Assembly (NCBI GenBank): GCA_023634235.1
Contig: JAMKCF010000020.1
Coordinates: 10,292,001 to 10,356,000 of the forward strand
DNA: 64,000 bases
Direction of reading: 5' to 3'
Source: Pisaster brevispinus
Taxonomy: Eukaryota > Echinodermata > Asteroidea > Forcipulatida > Asteriidae
Position numbers and translations under genes: made by a program. The notes beneath the pieces were generated by a model. That model was not told the DNA's origin and made no database searches. It worked only from the letters and a program-made list of their open reading frames with translations. Shown here in pieces: positions 32,165 through 42,100 of this stretch (position 1 is the stretch's first letter; each line of letters begins with the position of its first letter).

Positions 32165-32170
32165 AATAAA
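32165..32170 (+). terminator. Candidate poly(A) signal, SRA gene
   Basis: AATAAA in an AT-rich stretch, about 1.25 kb after the stop; earlier AATAAA-like hexamers inside the tandem repeat (for example near 31441) are alternatives. Confidence 0.4.
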
Positions 32171-33129
32171 ATGAACAAAACTTTATGATTTTGTGATTTT
32201 CTTTTTCTTTTTTTTGGTTCTGTTTCTGAAACACTAGAAGCACTATTTGTTTATTAAATAGTAAACATAAACAAGTATGTTAATCAGAGAAAGTGTAAAC
32301 CGCCATCACTACGATCTGAACTTTATTTAATTTGTCTACCAACATTTATACAAATGTAGTTAAATTACTTTAAAAAAATAACTAGATACTAATTTACACC
32401 ATTAAACAAGACCAGCGTCTACTTGAAGGCAGGGTATGCTTTTTGTAATTGTCAAAGACCAGTATTCTCACTTGGTGTATCCAAACATATGCATAACAAA
32501 ACTGTGAAAATTTGAACTCAATTGGTCATCGATGTTGCAAGAAAGTACACCATTTTTTACGGATTTATAACCAAAGTATGACCCAGTCTTTAAAAAAGAT
32601 GCTTAAAATATGCTGCTTCACTTTGCGAAGACGACCTCTGTGATTGAAAACAAAGATGTTTTGCATTAATTTTGCCATTTTTTATGACAAAAATTACCTG
32701 AACAAATGACCGTTTTAAGTTAATTTCGGTGATGGTATAGTATCGTCGCGATTTAGCTAATAGCAATTGCTTCAAAACTTTAGCTGCAGAGGGCGCTGTT
32801 GTTATGAATGGTTTACACACACAGACTGGTCCCCTGTCTTCATCCGCAAGGATAAAGGCAGACTAGGCACAGGTTTTACAGACCCAATTATTTCATTGGA
32901 TACAATTATTTAATTGGATGAAAAGGCATTGACGTAAGTTTTTCATATCTGTGTTGTGATTGGTCTGCCCCGAAGTGACGTGTTTGTCAGCAGGAACTTT
33001 TTGATCGTCTGCTGACTTGGGCCAAGGCTAGCTTTTTACCGGTAGGTCTGTTCCTTTAAAAAAAATCATATTTTTGGTAAATGAGGAGCTTGTTTTTTTT
33101 GAATTGCCGTATTTTCATGCTGCATTTCT
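32171..33129. other. Intergenic
   Basis: AT-rich; no gene recognised. A minus-strand 76-codon frame (32590-32820) has no promoter, splice signals or recognisable motif. Confidence 0.5.
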
Positions 33130-33372
33130 TCATGGAATAGTTGAATCCTTTCCACGTGGTGGACCATTGCACTCCATTCGCTGCATCTGATTCAAACGGC
33201 AATCTCGCTCACAGATCACAGGAGAAGATGCAGTCTTCAACTGAAACCCATTATGCAGTAAGGCACGGTTTCTGGCTGCGAACTGCGTTCTTGATGACGT
33301 GAACAGAATTGGGTTTTGACTGCCACAATATTGTGCCAAGCAAGTCAGCAGAATTGCTGTGATCAAACTCAT
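33130..33372 (-). CDS. Small secreted protein, PAN/apple-like first exon
   Basis: Minus-strand 80-residue ORF from the ATG at 33372. Residues 1-18 (MSLITAILLTCLAQYCGS) form a signal peptide. The rest includes FAARNRALLHNGFQLKTAS and CERDCRLN, a pattern common at the start of PAN/apple-domain proteins in echinoderms and lancelets. The domain is cut short: only three cysteines follow the signal peptide. Either this is the first exon of a larger gene whose later exons I cannot find before 30918, or a free-standing truncated copy. A CCAAT/TATA promoter precedes it. The function is unknown; the family hint is from memory only. Confidence 0.5.
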   Translation of the reverse strand: MSLITAILLTCLAQYCGSQNPILFTSSRTQFAARNRALLHNGFQLKTASSPVICERDCRLNQMQRMECNGPPRGKDSTIP

Positions 33373-33586
33373 TATGAAAACAGTAGTATTTGACACTTTG
33401 GATATCCGAGCGAAGTTGCTATTCTTATTTTATGTTAGAACATTCCAGTTGATTGGTTGCTCTGAAAAAAATTATTGTCACAATTTACTCATGATGTCAT
33501 TGCTGCGGTTTCAAATTACTGGCTGGCGATTTTGTCGATTGGTCTGATTTTGCCGGGTGGGGTGAGCGAGCTCTAAGCCCTTGGAA

Positions 33587-33675
33587 CTTTATATACAAAC
33601 GTCAATCAATTTTGCTATGGTAACCTTTTTCACTGTGTGGGATTTGATTGGGCAAAAGTGCTTTGCCTTGATTGG
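33587..33675 (-). promoter_or_regulatory. CCAAT-CCAAT-TATA promoter
   Basis: On the minus strand: CCAAT at 33675-33671 and 33651-33647, then TATATAAAG at 33595-33587. Predicted start near 33560, giving a 5' UTR of about 190 bases before the ATG at 33372. Confidence 0.6.
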
Positions 33676-35049
33676 TCAACACTGGTGATTAATATTCATA
33701 AGTTTGGGAGTTGGCCAACGATTCAAGCGGTGACCACGAAAGAAAGATCGTCTGAAATGAACTGAAAGTTAATTTGAAGAGAAAAAAATTTTTTTTTAAA
33801 GGGTTGCCTTGAAACGGTTATTCCGTGGGTTTTATAATTGCCATTTAATTAAGTTGAGACCAGCCTGACCGATACCGGGAACCATTACCATTTCTAAAAA
33901 CATAAACGATCGACAATTGAACTGTTTTGACATTTAATTACACTTAGCGAGCATCGCACGCTCCGTTTACCTTATAATCAATTGTCAAACATATAGAGCA
34001 AATTTATTTCGTTCAACAGTTGGATAATATATTAAATACTTAACGACCGTGTATTTTCTGAAGGCATTTTTAATTTACTCAGGACGTGTTTCGCAGTACT
34101 TCGTGTTCATTTTGCTAAGTTCATGCATACATTTGTGCCACCAACGGACTGAACTCTGCAAAAACAAAAACAAAACCAGAATAATAACAGTTTCCTTGGT
34201 GACGCCACACCAAAAATAAGTCAACTTTAATTGTAAAAAGCCATTCTTTCAGTATGGGCCATGGCTGAATAAGGTGAAGTTTGTAATCGATTTTTATGGG
34301 AAAAAAAGATATACAGGCTTTCTTGTTGACGGAACAGATCAAACTTTCTTCTTTGTGAGGTCAAAGATTCTTTTACATTCTTTTTCCATGTCATTAAAGT
34401 TATTATATTCTGTATATTGGGGGCTCAAGCGACTTGAACTTGAGGCAAAAAAAACCCGTTAGTTTGTGGCACCCGATGTGATTGAGTCGAGTCTAGTCAC
34501 AACGGGTCAATTAACGCGCGCGACTTTGGCGGCGTGATCCTCTCGAAACGAGGCAGAAATCCAGAATCGGTATGAGGTACGAAGTGTCTTGGTAGAGTGT
34601 ATAACCTCTATGGTATAACGAAGTGTTCAGGGTGACGAATTGGTCAAGGTAAGAAGTGACCTGACAACAGAGATTCGAGGGAGACTCAAGCCGAAATCTT
34701 GTCAAGCTCTGGGTCAAATCGTGATTAGAAAATTAAAACGAGCAGTTTTTTTTTGGTAAAATGAAACAATTTACAAAACATGAATCAAATATATATTGGC
34801 CAGGTCACAATGATAAGTGCTAACAACATTTCTACATTTCTCCGAACGAATTGACATGTTTATTGACCACAAAATCCCGTGCGGCTCGCCCGGTTTCGCA
34901 AGTCTTTTGTCCCAGATAATTTCGTCCCAAATTTCGTGTGTAGGAATTTACGTCTATTTTTAAGTTTCACCGTTGCGCCCTGGTCGCGCCCCAAGAAAAT
35001 TGATAGAGCGCCCTCAATGTAATAATCGGCCACAAACATGATTTTTTTT
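33676..35049. other. Intergenic, no gene seen
   Basis: AT-rich with no repeat I recognise and no ORF with coding character. Confidence 0.5.
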
Positions 35050-35229
35050 TTTGGTACCACGTGATTACGAGATAAACATGGCCGATTTGTTGAGCGATCA
35101 AAATTTTAGTTGCTGAAGATGATCAAGTTTTAAATACCTCAATCTGCAGCTAGAGTGATTTTACAGCTGAATTGGAGGCAGGAATTGGCAACTACGAGAC
35201 TGTCGCAGCTCTGGGGTCAGTTTGTGTTG
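35050..35229 (+). other. Candidate DIDO1 5' UTR exon
   Basis: An E-box CACGTG (35058-35063) precedes a short segment ending in the strong donor GTTG|GTGAGT (35229). A 12-codon uORF (ATG 35078, stop 35114-35116) is present. The first acceptor downstream that leads into DIDO1 coding sequence is 38950. Assignment is inference. Confidence 0.4.
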
Positions 35230-35759
35230 GTGAGTAGGCATTAAAAGGGACTAATGGGGATGATTTTGGAAGACGAAAATATTGTTTCCTCGACCATCAT
35301 GTCGACTTCGGCCAACGTTGGCCTAGCTAGCTCGTCCCCACCACCCACTGCACACTAGAGAGTGTGACCGTGGCCTAAAATGTGAACCCTTACCGCAGCC
35401 ATTTAACTGTGTCCATTTACCTCTTTATAGCTTCACTCAAGTCCTTCGGCTGTTGAAATTTCTTAAACAAATTTAAGTGATTGCAAATAATCTTTTTTAA
35501 CTTGCTCAGAAGTACAAGTACTAAGTAAGTAGTCTAAATTTTGATAACAAACTCTGAGTCTGAATTGATCTGAGTCTGACGTGTCCGAGTTACAGTGAGT
35601 TAGTTACTGGACCTAGAATGGACCCCAACCCCAACACTTACACTAAACAGCAACACAACAGGACATTAGCAACGCTTTTTAAATAAAACATTACTTTGAG
35701 TTTGACATTTTCTGGCATTTTGTAGTGTTCAAATTAGTAGGGACCGTAACATGTAATGT

Positions 35760-35988
35760 ACCGCGCATCCACTTCTGCGCATGTTTATCTTGAAATCTTC
35801 GTGCGCAAAACGGTGGTCAACGCGCACTTTCGAAAGACGCTAGCTTTTTGCCACGTTGTACATCGGCATGTACATATACATGCATTGCTACCGTTCGTTT
35901 GCGCACTGCTACAGTACCTACCTTCATACCATCAAAAGTCCGAAAGAAATCGTCAACATTTTCACCGAAATCTTGATGTTCGAATGTG
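35760..35988 (+). other. Non-coding first exon, small-ORF transcript
   Basis: CpG-containing segment ending in a consensus donor (GTG|GTAAGT). All three frames reach a stop soon after joining to the exon at 36725, so it would be 5' UTR. It could instead be an alternative DIDO1 first exon. Confidence 0.4.
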
Positions 35989-36099
35989 GTAAGTACATTA
36001 AAATGTTGATTTATCATTAAACCCCCCCCCCATGAAACTGCTTGAAACTATCAAAAATTGAAAGAAGAATGTCAAATCATCCTAGAATTGTTGCCACCT

Positions 36100-36240
36100 C
36101 CTCCGTACGTGTTGTCAATGTTTGTCACACAGCCACACAATGTAGCGGAACACTGCGCGGACCCTTCCCGGGCTCACCGGCGCGTACGTCGGTAGGGGTC
36201 CACGCAGCTTCGCGGATCGCGCTCGGTGACCGGGATGGAA
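36100..36240. promoter_or_regulatory. CpG-rich island fragment
   Basis: A short stretch dense in CG dinucleotides (GCGCGTACGTCGG, TTCGCGGATCGCGCTCG) in otherwise AT-rich DNA; a plausible promoter segment, though a coding or transferred fragment cannot be excluded. Confidence 0.35.
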
Positions 36241-36730
36241 TTTAGACCATGTTCGAATTGGGGTATTATTGGCGTCAATATTCTGCTTGTATTTGGTCCT
36301 TTTTAAGCTTCAATATATTTAAAATCCCATGAATGGTATTTAATTATTTTTTCCCCCCATGAATGGTAATTATTATTTATTTATTTTTTATTTTTTTATT
36401 TTTTATTTTTTTAAAGTTTTACTGTTATTGACCCATGTTGATAAATGACCATAATTATACTAGTTATCATCACTAGATGATGACTGATTATTAATGATAG
36501 ACTATATAATGATTGCTAATGATGTCAATGGAATGGGTGGGATTTGGGATAGACATTTATGGTGATTTATATTTCTATGGTATATTATGATTAAGGTAGT
36601 GATTATGATGATGACTGTGAAATGGGTGATTGATTTAAGCACACTCAACAACATTATTTTTCTTTTTATTTATTTTTCGAAAAATTCAATGACAATGAGA
36701 TTTGTTTTTAATTTATCATTATAGAAAATC

Positions 36731-36844
36731 ATGGGTGATGAACGCCAGATCCAGCTGTGGCGTCAGAGAATTGGTGTATTTGCCATGCCTTCTGTCCAAA
36801 ACTCCAAAGAGGCCGAGGCAACTCCATCATCGTGGAACCAATAG
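36731..36844 (+). CDS. Small ORF, 37 residues
   Basis: Second exon begins after TTATAG (36724); first ATG at 36731 encodes MGDERQIQLWRQRIGVFAMP followed by SVQNSKEAEATPSSWNQ. The composition is soluble and protein-like and codon use is balanced. I do not recognise the family. A poly(A) signal follows at 37119. It overlaps another small ORF in the next frame. Confidence 0.4.
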   Translation: MGDERQIQLWRQRIGVFAMPSVQNSKEAEATPSSWNQ

Positions 36845-36989
36845 TTTGCCATACATTAGCCCATGGCTAGTGGTAATAGTTGGCCTAGCTGCTGTGATTG
36901 TTGTCCTTGATTCTTCTTTCCTTGTGGCACAGCAGAAAGTTCCGGTAGCATGTATTATTACCTTGAACAACTATGGAAGATCAACTTGA
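36738..36989 (+). CDS. Overlapping small ORF with TM segment, 83 residues
   Basis: Starts 7 bases after the 37-residue ORF, in another frame. Its second half contains a hydrophobic segment (SPWLVVIVGLAAVIVVLDSS) that would span a membrane. Which of the two frames is translated cannot be decided from sequence alone. Confidence 0.3.
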   Translation: MNARSSCGVRELVYLPCLLSKTPKRPRQLHHRGTNSLPYISPWLVVIVGLAAVIVVLDSSFLVAQQKVPVACIITLNNYGRST

Positions 36990-37118
36990 AAACATATTAG
37001 AAATGCTGGGACAACAGCATATTTAAGAGGTGGAATAAGATAGTACAGAATATTGTGTCGTTGTAGTTCTAGACCCTTTTCTGCACACAATCATGCTGTC
37101 ATCCTGTTGGGAGATCAA

Positions 37119-37124
37119 AATAAA
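37119..37124 (+). terminator. Poly(A) signal of small-ORF transcript
   Basis: AATAAA about 130 bases after the longer ORF. Confidence 0.5.
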
Positions 37125-37329
37125 AAATACTGTAAATTAGCTGATAAATATCAAACAACATTACATATGATAATTATGTCAATGCATTCAAATAATTCTT
37201 AATTTATCAGTGTCTTTTAGTTTTGGTTTCTCAACACTCAGGTATGATTAACTGTTCTAAAGACGATGAGATGAAAAGAATCCATATTTTTCATAGGATT
37301 GACATTACAACTGATGTATTTGATCACAT

Positions 37330-38031
37330 GTTACCATGGCAACCTGTTTTACCTATAACTGATTACGAAGGACACATGATGTGGTTTTGTTTGGTTAACC
37401 TTTAGTATCGGTTGACCAAAAATTATTATTGTAAAAGAGTTATGGGTGATTACGTTTGTTTACTCTTTTGTTTACTACATGTCTTTTACAGTAAACAAAC
37501 CAATTGCTAATTAATTAAGTTATTACTTCAGTAATATCGTGTTTTTTGTCTGCACTGTGATTATTACACTTGGTGCCTCTGTTTCCAAGCTGCTAAAACA
37601 TAAAATTGATGCAGGTTATTAGCCTTAATTGCATTTAAATAAATAAGTTTGTTTGCATTTGTTACCATGGCAACCCTTTATAATTATAATTAAGATTTTG
37701 AAGGACACATGACTTGATTTTGTTTGGTTACTCTTTAAGTATCCGTTGACACCAAAAGAATTCTTGTGCAGTTTTGTTTGCAAGAGTTATGGGCGGTTAT
37801 GTTTGTTTACTCTTTTGTTTTTGACATGTCTGTTATCGTAAAACACAGTAAACAAATAAATTGCTAGTTAATTAAGTTATTACTGCAGTTTTGTTATGTT
37901 ATTTGTCTGCACTATGATAACTACACTTGGTGCCACTGTTTCCAAGCTGCTAAAACATAAAATTGATGCAGGCTATTAGCAAAAATTGCGTTTAATTAAA
38001 CAAGTTTGTTTACATATGTTACCATGGCAAC
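37330..38031 (+). repeat. Tandem duplication with three X-boxes
   Basis: Two diverged units (37331-37661, 37662-38018) share GTTTGTTTACTCTTTTGTTT, CACTTGGTGCC, CAAGCTGCTAAAACATAAAA and TTGATGCAGG. Each boundary carries GTTACCATGGCAAC: 37330-37343, 37661-37674, 38018-38031. Confidence 0.9.
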
Positions 38032-38950
38032 AAAATATTGATATTATTTTTATTCCACCGAAATATGATATGACATAGGATGACTGCCTGTCAGCTACGT
38101 GTACATAAAAAATAAAGTCCATTCGTGTTTCAGTTATGGAAATATGAAGCTTTAAATTTGTTTACCTGTTTTGTTTACTTGTTTACTCCTTGTTTTAGTC
38201 CTCCATTGTCACACAGATTTTACCATTGTATCCATTGAGATTTTGAACAAAGAACTGTCTGAATTTCCAATTTTCGATTGACCATAACTTTTGTACCTGT
38301 TATCCGATTTGACTCAGTCTTGCACTAATCAACTCATGTTTAAATGGCCTTTTGATTAGAGTACAAATCTGATGCCTGCCAACAAGAAGAAAATTTCCAT
38401 TTCTGACCCTAAAATTAGCCCCATCACAATTAGTGCCACTATGCTGGACTCCCTCCGCTTCTTGGCTCAAGATTTTTACCATGAGATAACATTTAGATGT
38501 GGAGAGCACATGTACATCAAAACACAAATGTGCAAGCTCGTTTTGGTGTAATTTTATGGAAAATCTCTGAGCTGACAATCACTGGATTAAACATCATGGG
38601 TGCCATGATGTTTACTGATGGGTATGTATGATGAGTGGTCTTTCAAAGTCAAGGTGGTATTCACAGAGCTGTGTATTGAGAGAGTTTGCGACATAGAGGG
38701 ACCAGTTTTCGCAACATGAAACAGCCAGTGAGTTGCATTTGCGCTGCAATGGCGCCGCCCCCTCTGTGACATATTTTGAGATGGCATTGCATTGTGGGTC
38801 CATTTCAAAAAGACTGTGTTCTATAAATATTGTTGTACCAATTGTTGGGGAGCCTTGGCTCTTGAAAATGAAATGAATGTAGGAAAAAACCAGTTGATGT
38901 CACATTTTGAATTTATTTATTGGAATGTTTGTTTTTTGTTTTTTTTTCAG

Positions 38951-39144
38951 GGTGATCTTTGCTGTCTGCCTCACTAAATAAATCCCAGACCATGGACAGC
39001 AGTTCGGCTGTTAGCGGAGAACCATCATCCGCAACGGTCATCAGCGAGTCAGCTAACGTCGTCGTCCAGCGCCTGACCTCGGGCAGTCCCATCTGGAACC
39101 TGACCGCTACGGAGGGCGAGACGGAAGGAGAGACAGAAGGGGAG
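38951..39144 (+). CDS. DIDO1: DIDO1 first coding exon
   Basis: Acceptor TTTTTCAG ends at 38950; ATG at 38992 in good context (GACCATGG). Encodes MDSSSAVSGEPSSATVISES and a TEGETEGETEGE repeat; donor GAG|GTAATG, phase 0. Bases 38951-38991 are 5' UTR. Confidence 0.78.
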
Positions 39145-42100
39145 GTAATGGGTTTCTCATTCCCGGATTTCCCATCCCCGGATTTCCCATCCATGTTGCT
39201 CCCCAGTGCTAAGGAGATATTACGTGGCGCTTGCATGGATGTTAGTGGGATGGTTGGTGATGACAAACCTCGTGCCTGGATCATTTGGTTTTGTCTTACT
39301 TTTTATGATTTGCTGTGGTGTGTGTGATCTTATCGTTTATGTGGTGTGACTGTGGCGTAGTATCATTTTCTTTTATACAGACGACTTTTTTTTGTTTACA
39401 ACAGTTGGGGCCGATTTTCACAAACAGCTTAGATTGATTTCAACTCAGGGTTTCTGTGGATCCTTAAAAAGTGTTAAAAGGTCTTAAGTTGAACTATCCA
39501 AATTTAAGGCCTTAAAAAGCATTAAAAAGTGTTAAATTCAGTTATTTGAGGTCTTTACAAAAAATTGATAAAGTGTGAAATGAATTTTTCTATGAGCTCG
39601 AAAGAACCAAATTATGCTGCTTGTTAAAAAAGAAAGAAACATAAAGTGTGAGAGGGTATAGCTGTTTCCTCTGCTTTATTCACTTATGTTTGGTCTTTAT
39701 TTTTATTAGCATTCAAAGGGTCTTAAAAAGTCTTAAATCTGACTTTTTAAAGTGTGCGGATACCCTGTAACTGTATATTTTCATGTGTGTGCAAAAAACC
39801 TCTTAACTTGCCTAAAATGTTCTGTGCAAAAACGTTATCATGGCGCATATTTGGTTTGTTTGTACATCTGGGCATTTTTAAAGGAGATACGACATTCTGA
39901 CAATTTCAAACTTGTGCTTAACGTAAAGTACTACATTTTAGGTAATACATGTACAAGGTTTTGCACCAACTCAATGATATCAATTTATATTGCTAAGCAA
40001 AGTGTGATGCACAATAAAAATCACTATCCTAATTGTGACAGGTCATCTTCAGATGAATCTTAGTGCTTTGTGAAATTCATCTCAGGCCTGTGATTTGTCA
40101 GTCTGGCAGGGCTTGAATTTTACAGTGGACCGCAGGCCCCAGGCCAGTGGTTTTAGTGTTCGGCCAGTAAACTTTTGGGCTAGTAAATTTTGACCTGACT
40201 AGTCCAATGGTCTTATGTTTTTCAATTGAATAACAATACATATACCTCACCACGTAATATCTTGAGCAGAAACAAATTGTGTTCAAATATTGACTGAAGG
40301 TCTAAAAAAAAAGCCTTCTAAGTCTAATGAGTAAAAAGGTTAGCCTTAATACTGCGTAGAGGCAGATGAGATCTATCTTCTCCTACAGATGTCTCAGTGC
40401 ATTTAAATGCATATTGTCAGGATTCAGCAAGCTTTTTTTCTCATTTTTGGTCCGTTACAAACATTTCTGGTCCAGTAAACATTTTGAGCTACGGCCCTGC
40501 AGTCTTGTTGTATTTTTCTTCCAATTTCAAGCCCTCAGTCTTGACTTTCGGATTCCAATATGGCTCTATCTTGGTTTTTACCCTCTTACCATGTGTGACC
40601 ATTTTTATATCATCCACTTCAGATCTAACTCACACTAATCACAAAAAATAAAACCATTTAGAATGCTCCAGGTTGCACAGTAGGGCTTTTCAAACCAAAG
40701 ATAAACGCCAAGTCAGATAAATTCTGAGGGTCTCATTTCAGTTCAGCGTGCTCTGGCCAAACTTCCAAAACTTGGGTCCAGAATGGCCCCCATAGCTTGG
40801 AAAAATCCTGGGGAGAACCCTGAACAGATTCAAATCCCGCTCTAGTCAAGTTTTCTTTTTTCCCAAGATTAATTTACAATTTTTCCAGTCAGTTTGCCTT
40901 GTGGTTTATTGCTTGTTTAGATTCTGTTAGGATTCTTCCCCGACCTGTTCTTGTGTGATATAAAAGTGTGTGTGATTGTGTAATTTCATTCTAAATTGAT
41001 GTACTGTCTAATTTCAAGATGTTTCACAACTTTCAATCTGCCTATAAGAGGATGCCGTTTTTGGTATAGTTTGTTCATTCCTTGACTCACAATCTCAAAA
41101 AGGCAATCTTCCACCGTTGCCTTTTAGTGGCTTAGTGGCTTGGCCAAAAGTTAGGGTCATGGATTGAGAACTACTAAAACAATTATAAAAACTTACTAGG
41201 TGAGAAGCATTGCAGCCGTTGATAGTATAAATTATTTTGAGAAAGGATTCCCTTCAAAGTAAGATGGTTTGGTACATTTTCACCCCAAAACATTTGTATC
41301 TGAGTAACAATTCATCCATTCGCAAATGCTGCCACCAGAGATGCGGTTGGTACCAACTGTCACCTCGCTTAACGTCGATGGATTCGACGTTCATGTAAAA
41401 TTACCGTGACGGTTTTGGCTGTTTTCTCAGCAAGTAGACACTGTAGTATTCAGCTGAAATGTCATATGTGACTTTGATTGCATCTTTCTTGATAATTTTG
41501 CCTATAAATCAGCATTACGCCGAAAAAAAACAATCTATGACCCTACCTTTAACCCTTTTAGTTTTCGTTTTTTTTTTACAAAATGTCAAATGCCGCACAC
41601 CAAACGGCACTTTAATTGGAGGTGTCTACCTGTTGAAACTGAGGTTTTTAACAAAAAGGGATCTAGGTGTTTTGACAGAGCGAGGATGACCTTACTTTGC
41701 TTATGTTTACAAAACCAATGAGGACATTGCTGAAAAAAGTCCAAACAATGGGAGAACAAATAGGAGTCTTCATTTTACAAAGTCGACAAAAGGTGTATAA
41801 GTGTAACCGTGAAAATTGTACATGTGTAAATGCCTTCTGTGTTACATGGTTAAAGGTATTATACAGCAATGGTAAGAATAAAAACATCATTGTTTAGTGA
41901 GTCTGATTATGAAGTTCATAATATAATTTTTTTTTCTTGTGAAAGTATTTCCCTCTGAGATATAGTTATCTTCAAGAAAACTGTATCTGAAAACCTTTAA
42001 AAAAAACGCATCAGCTGATTTCAGTTGAGAAACAATGTGTTTACAAGCTGGAAATTGTGCATGGTTTTTTCACTATTTTTTGTTCCTGACTCACTCAACG

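Larger units (their letters stand above)
30919..32170. other. SRA gene 3' UTR with tandem repeat
   Basis: No ORF of interest. It contains a tRNA-like SINE arm (31265-31345), a 4-unit ~113-bp tandem repeat (31395-31765) and a run of AT-rich sequence up to the AATAAA at 32165. Confidence 0.5.

Noticed and set aside
32590..32820. 76-codon minus-strand ORF
   Set aside because: No domain, signal peptide or promoter, and AT-rich codon use like the flanks.
38913..39284. Minus-strand ORF opposite the first DIDO1 coding exon
   Set aside because: Shadow of the coding exon on the other strand, as are those at 43799-44321, 53088-53348, 56398-56748, 60039-60446 and 63430-63904.
39145..39327. Read-through of the first DIDO1 coding exon (FSFPDFPSPDFPS)
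   Set aside because: Lies after a good donor; a short direct repeat of CCCGGATTTCCCATCC makes it look protein-like.
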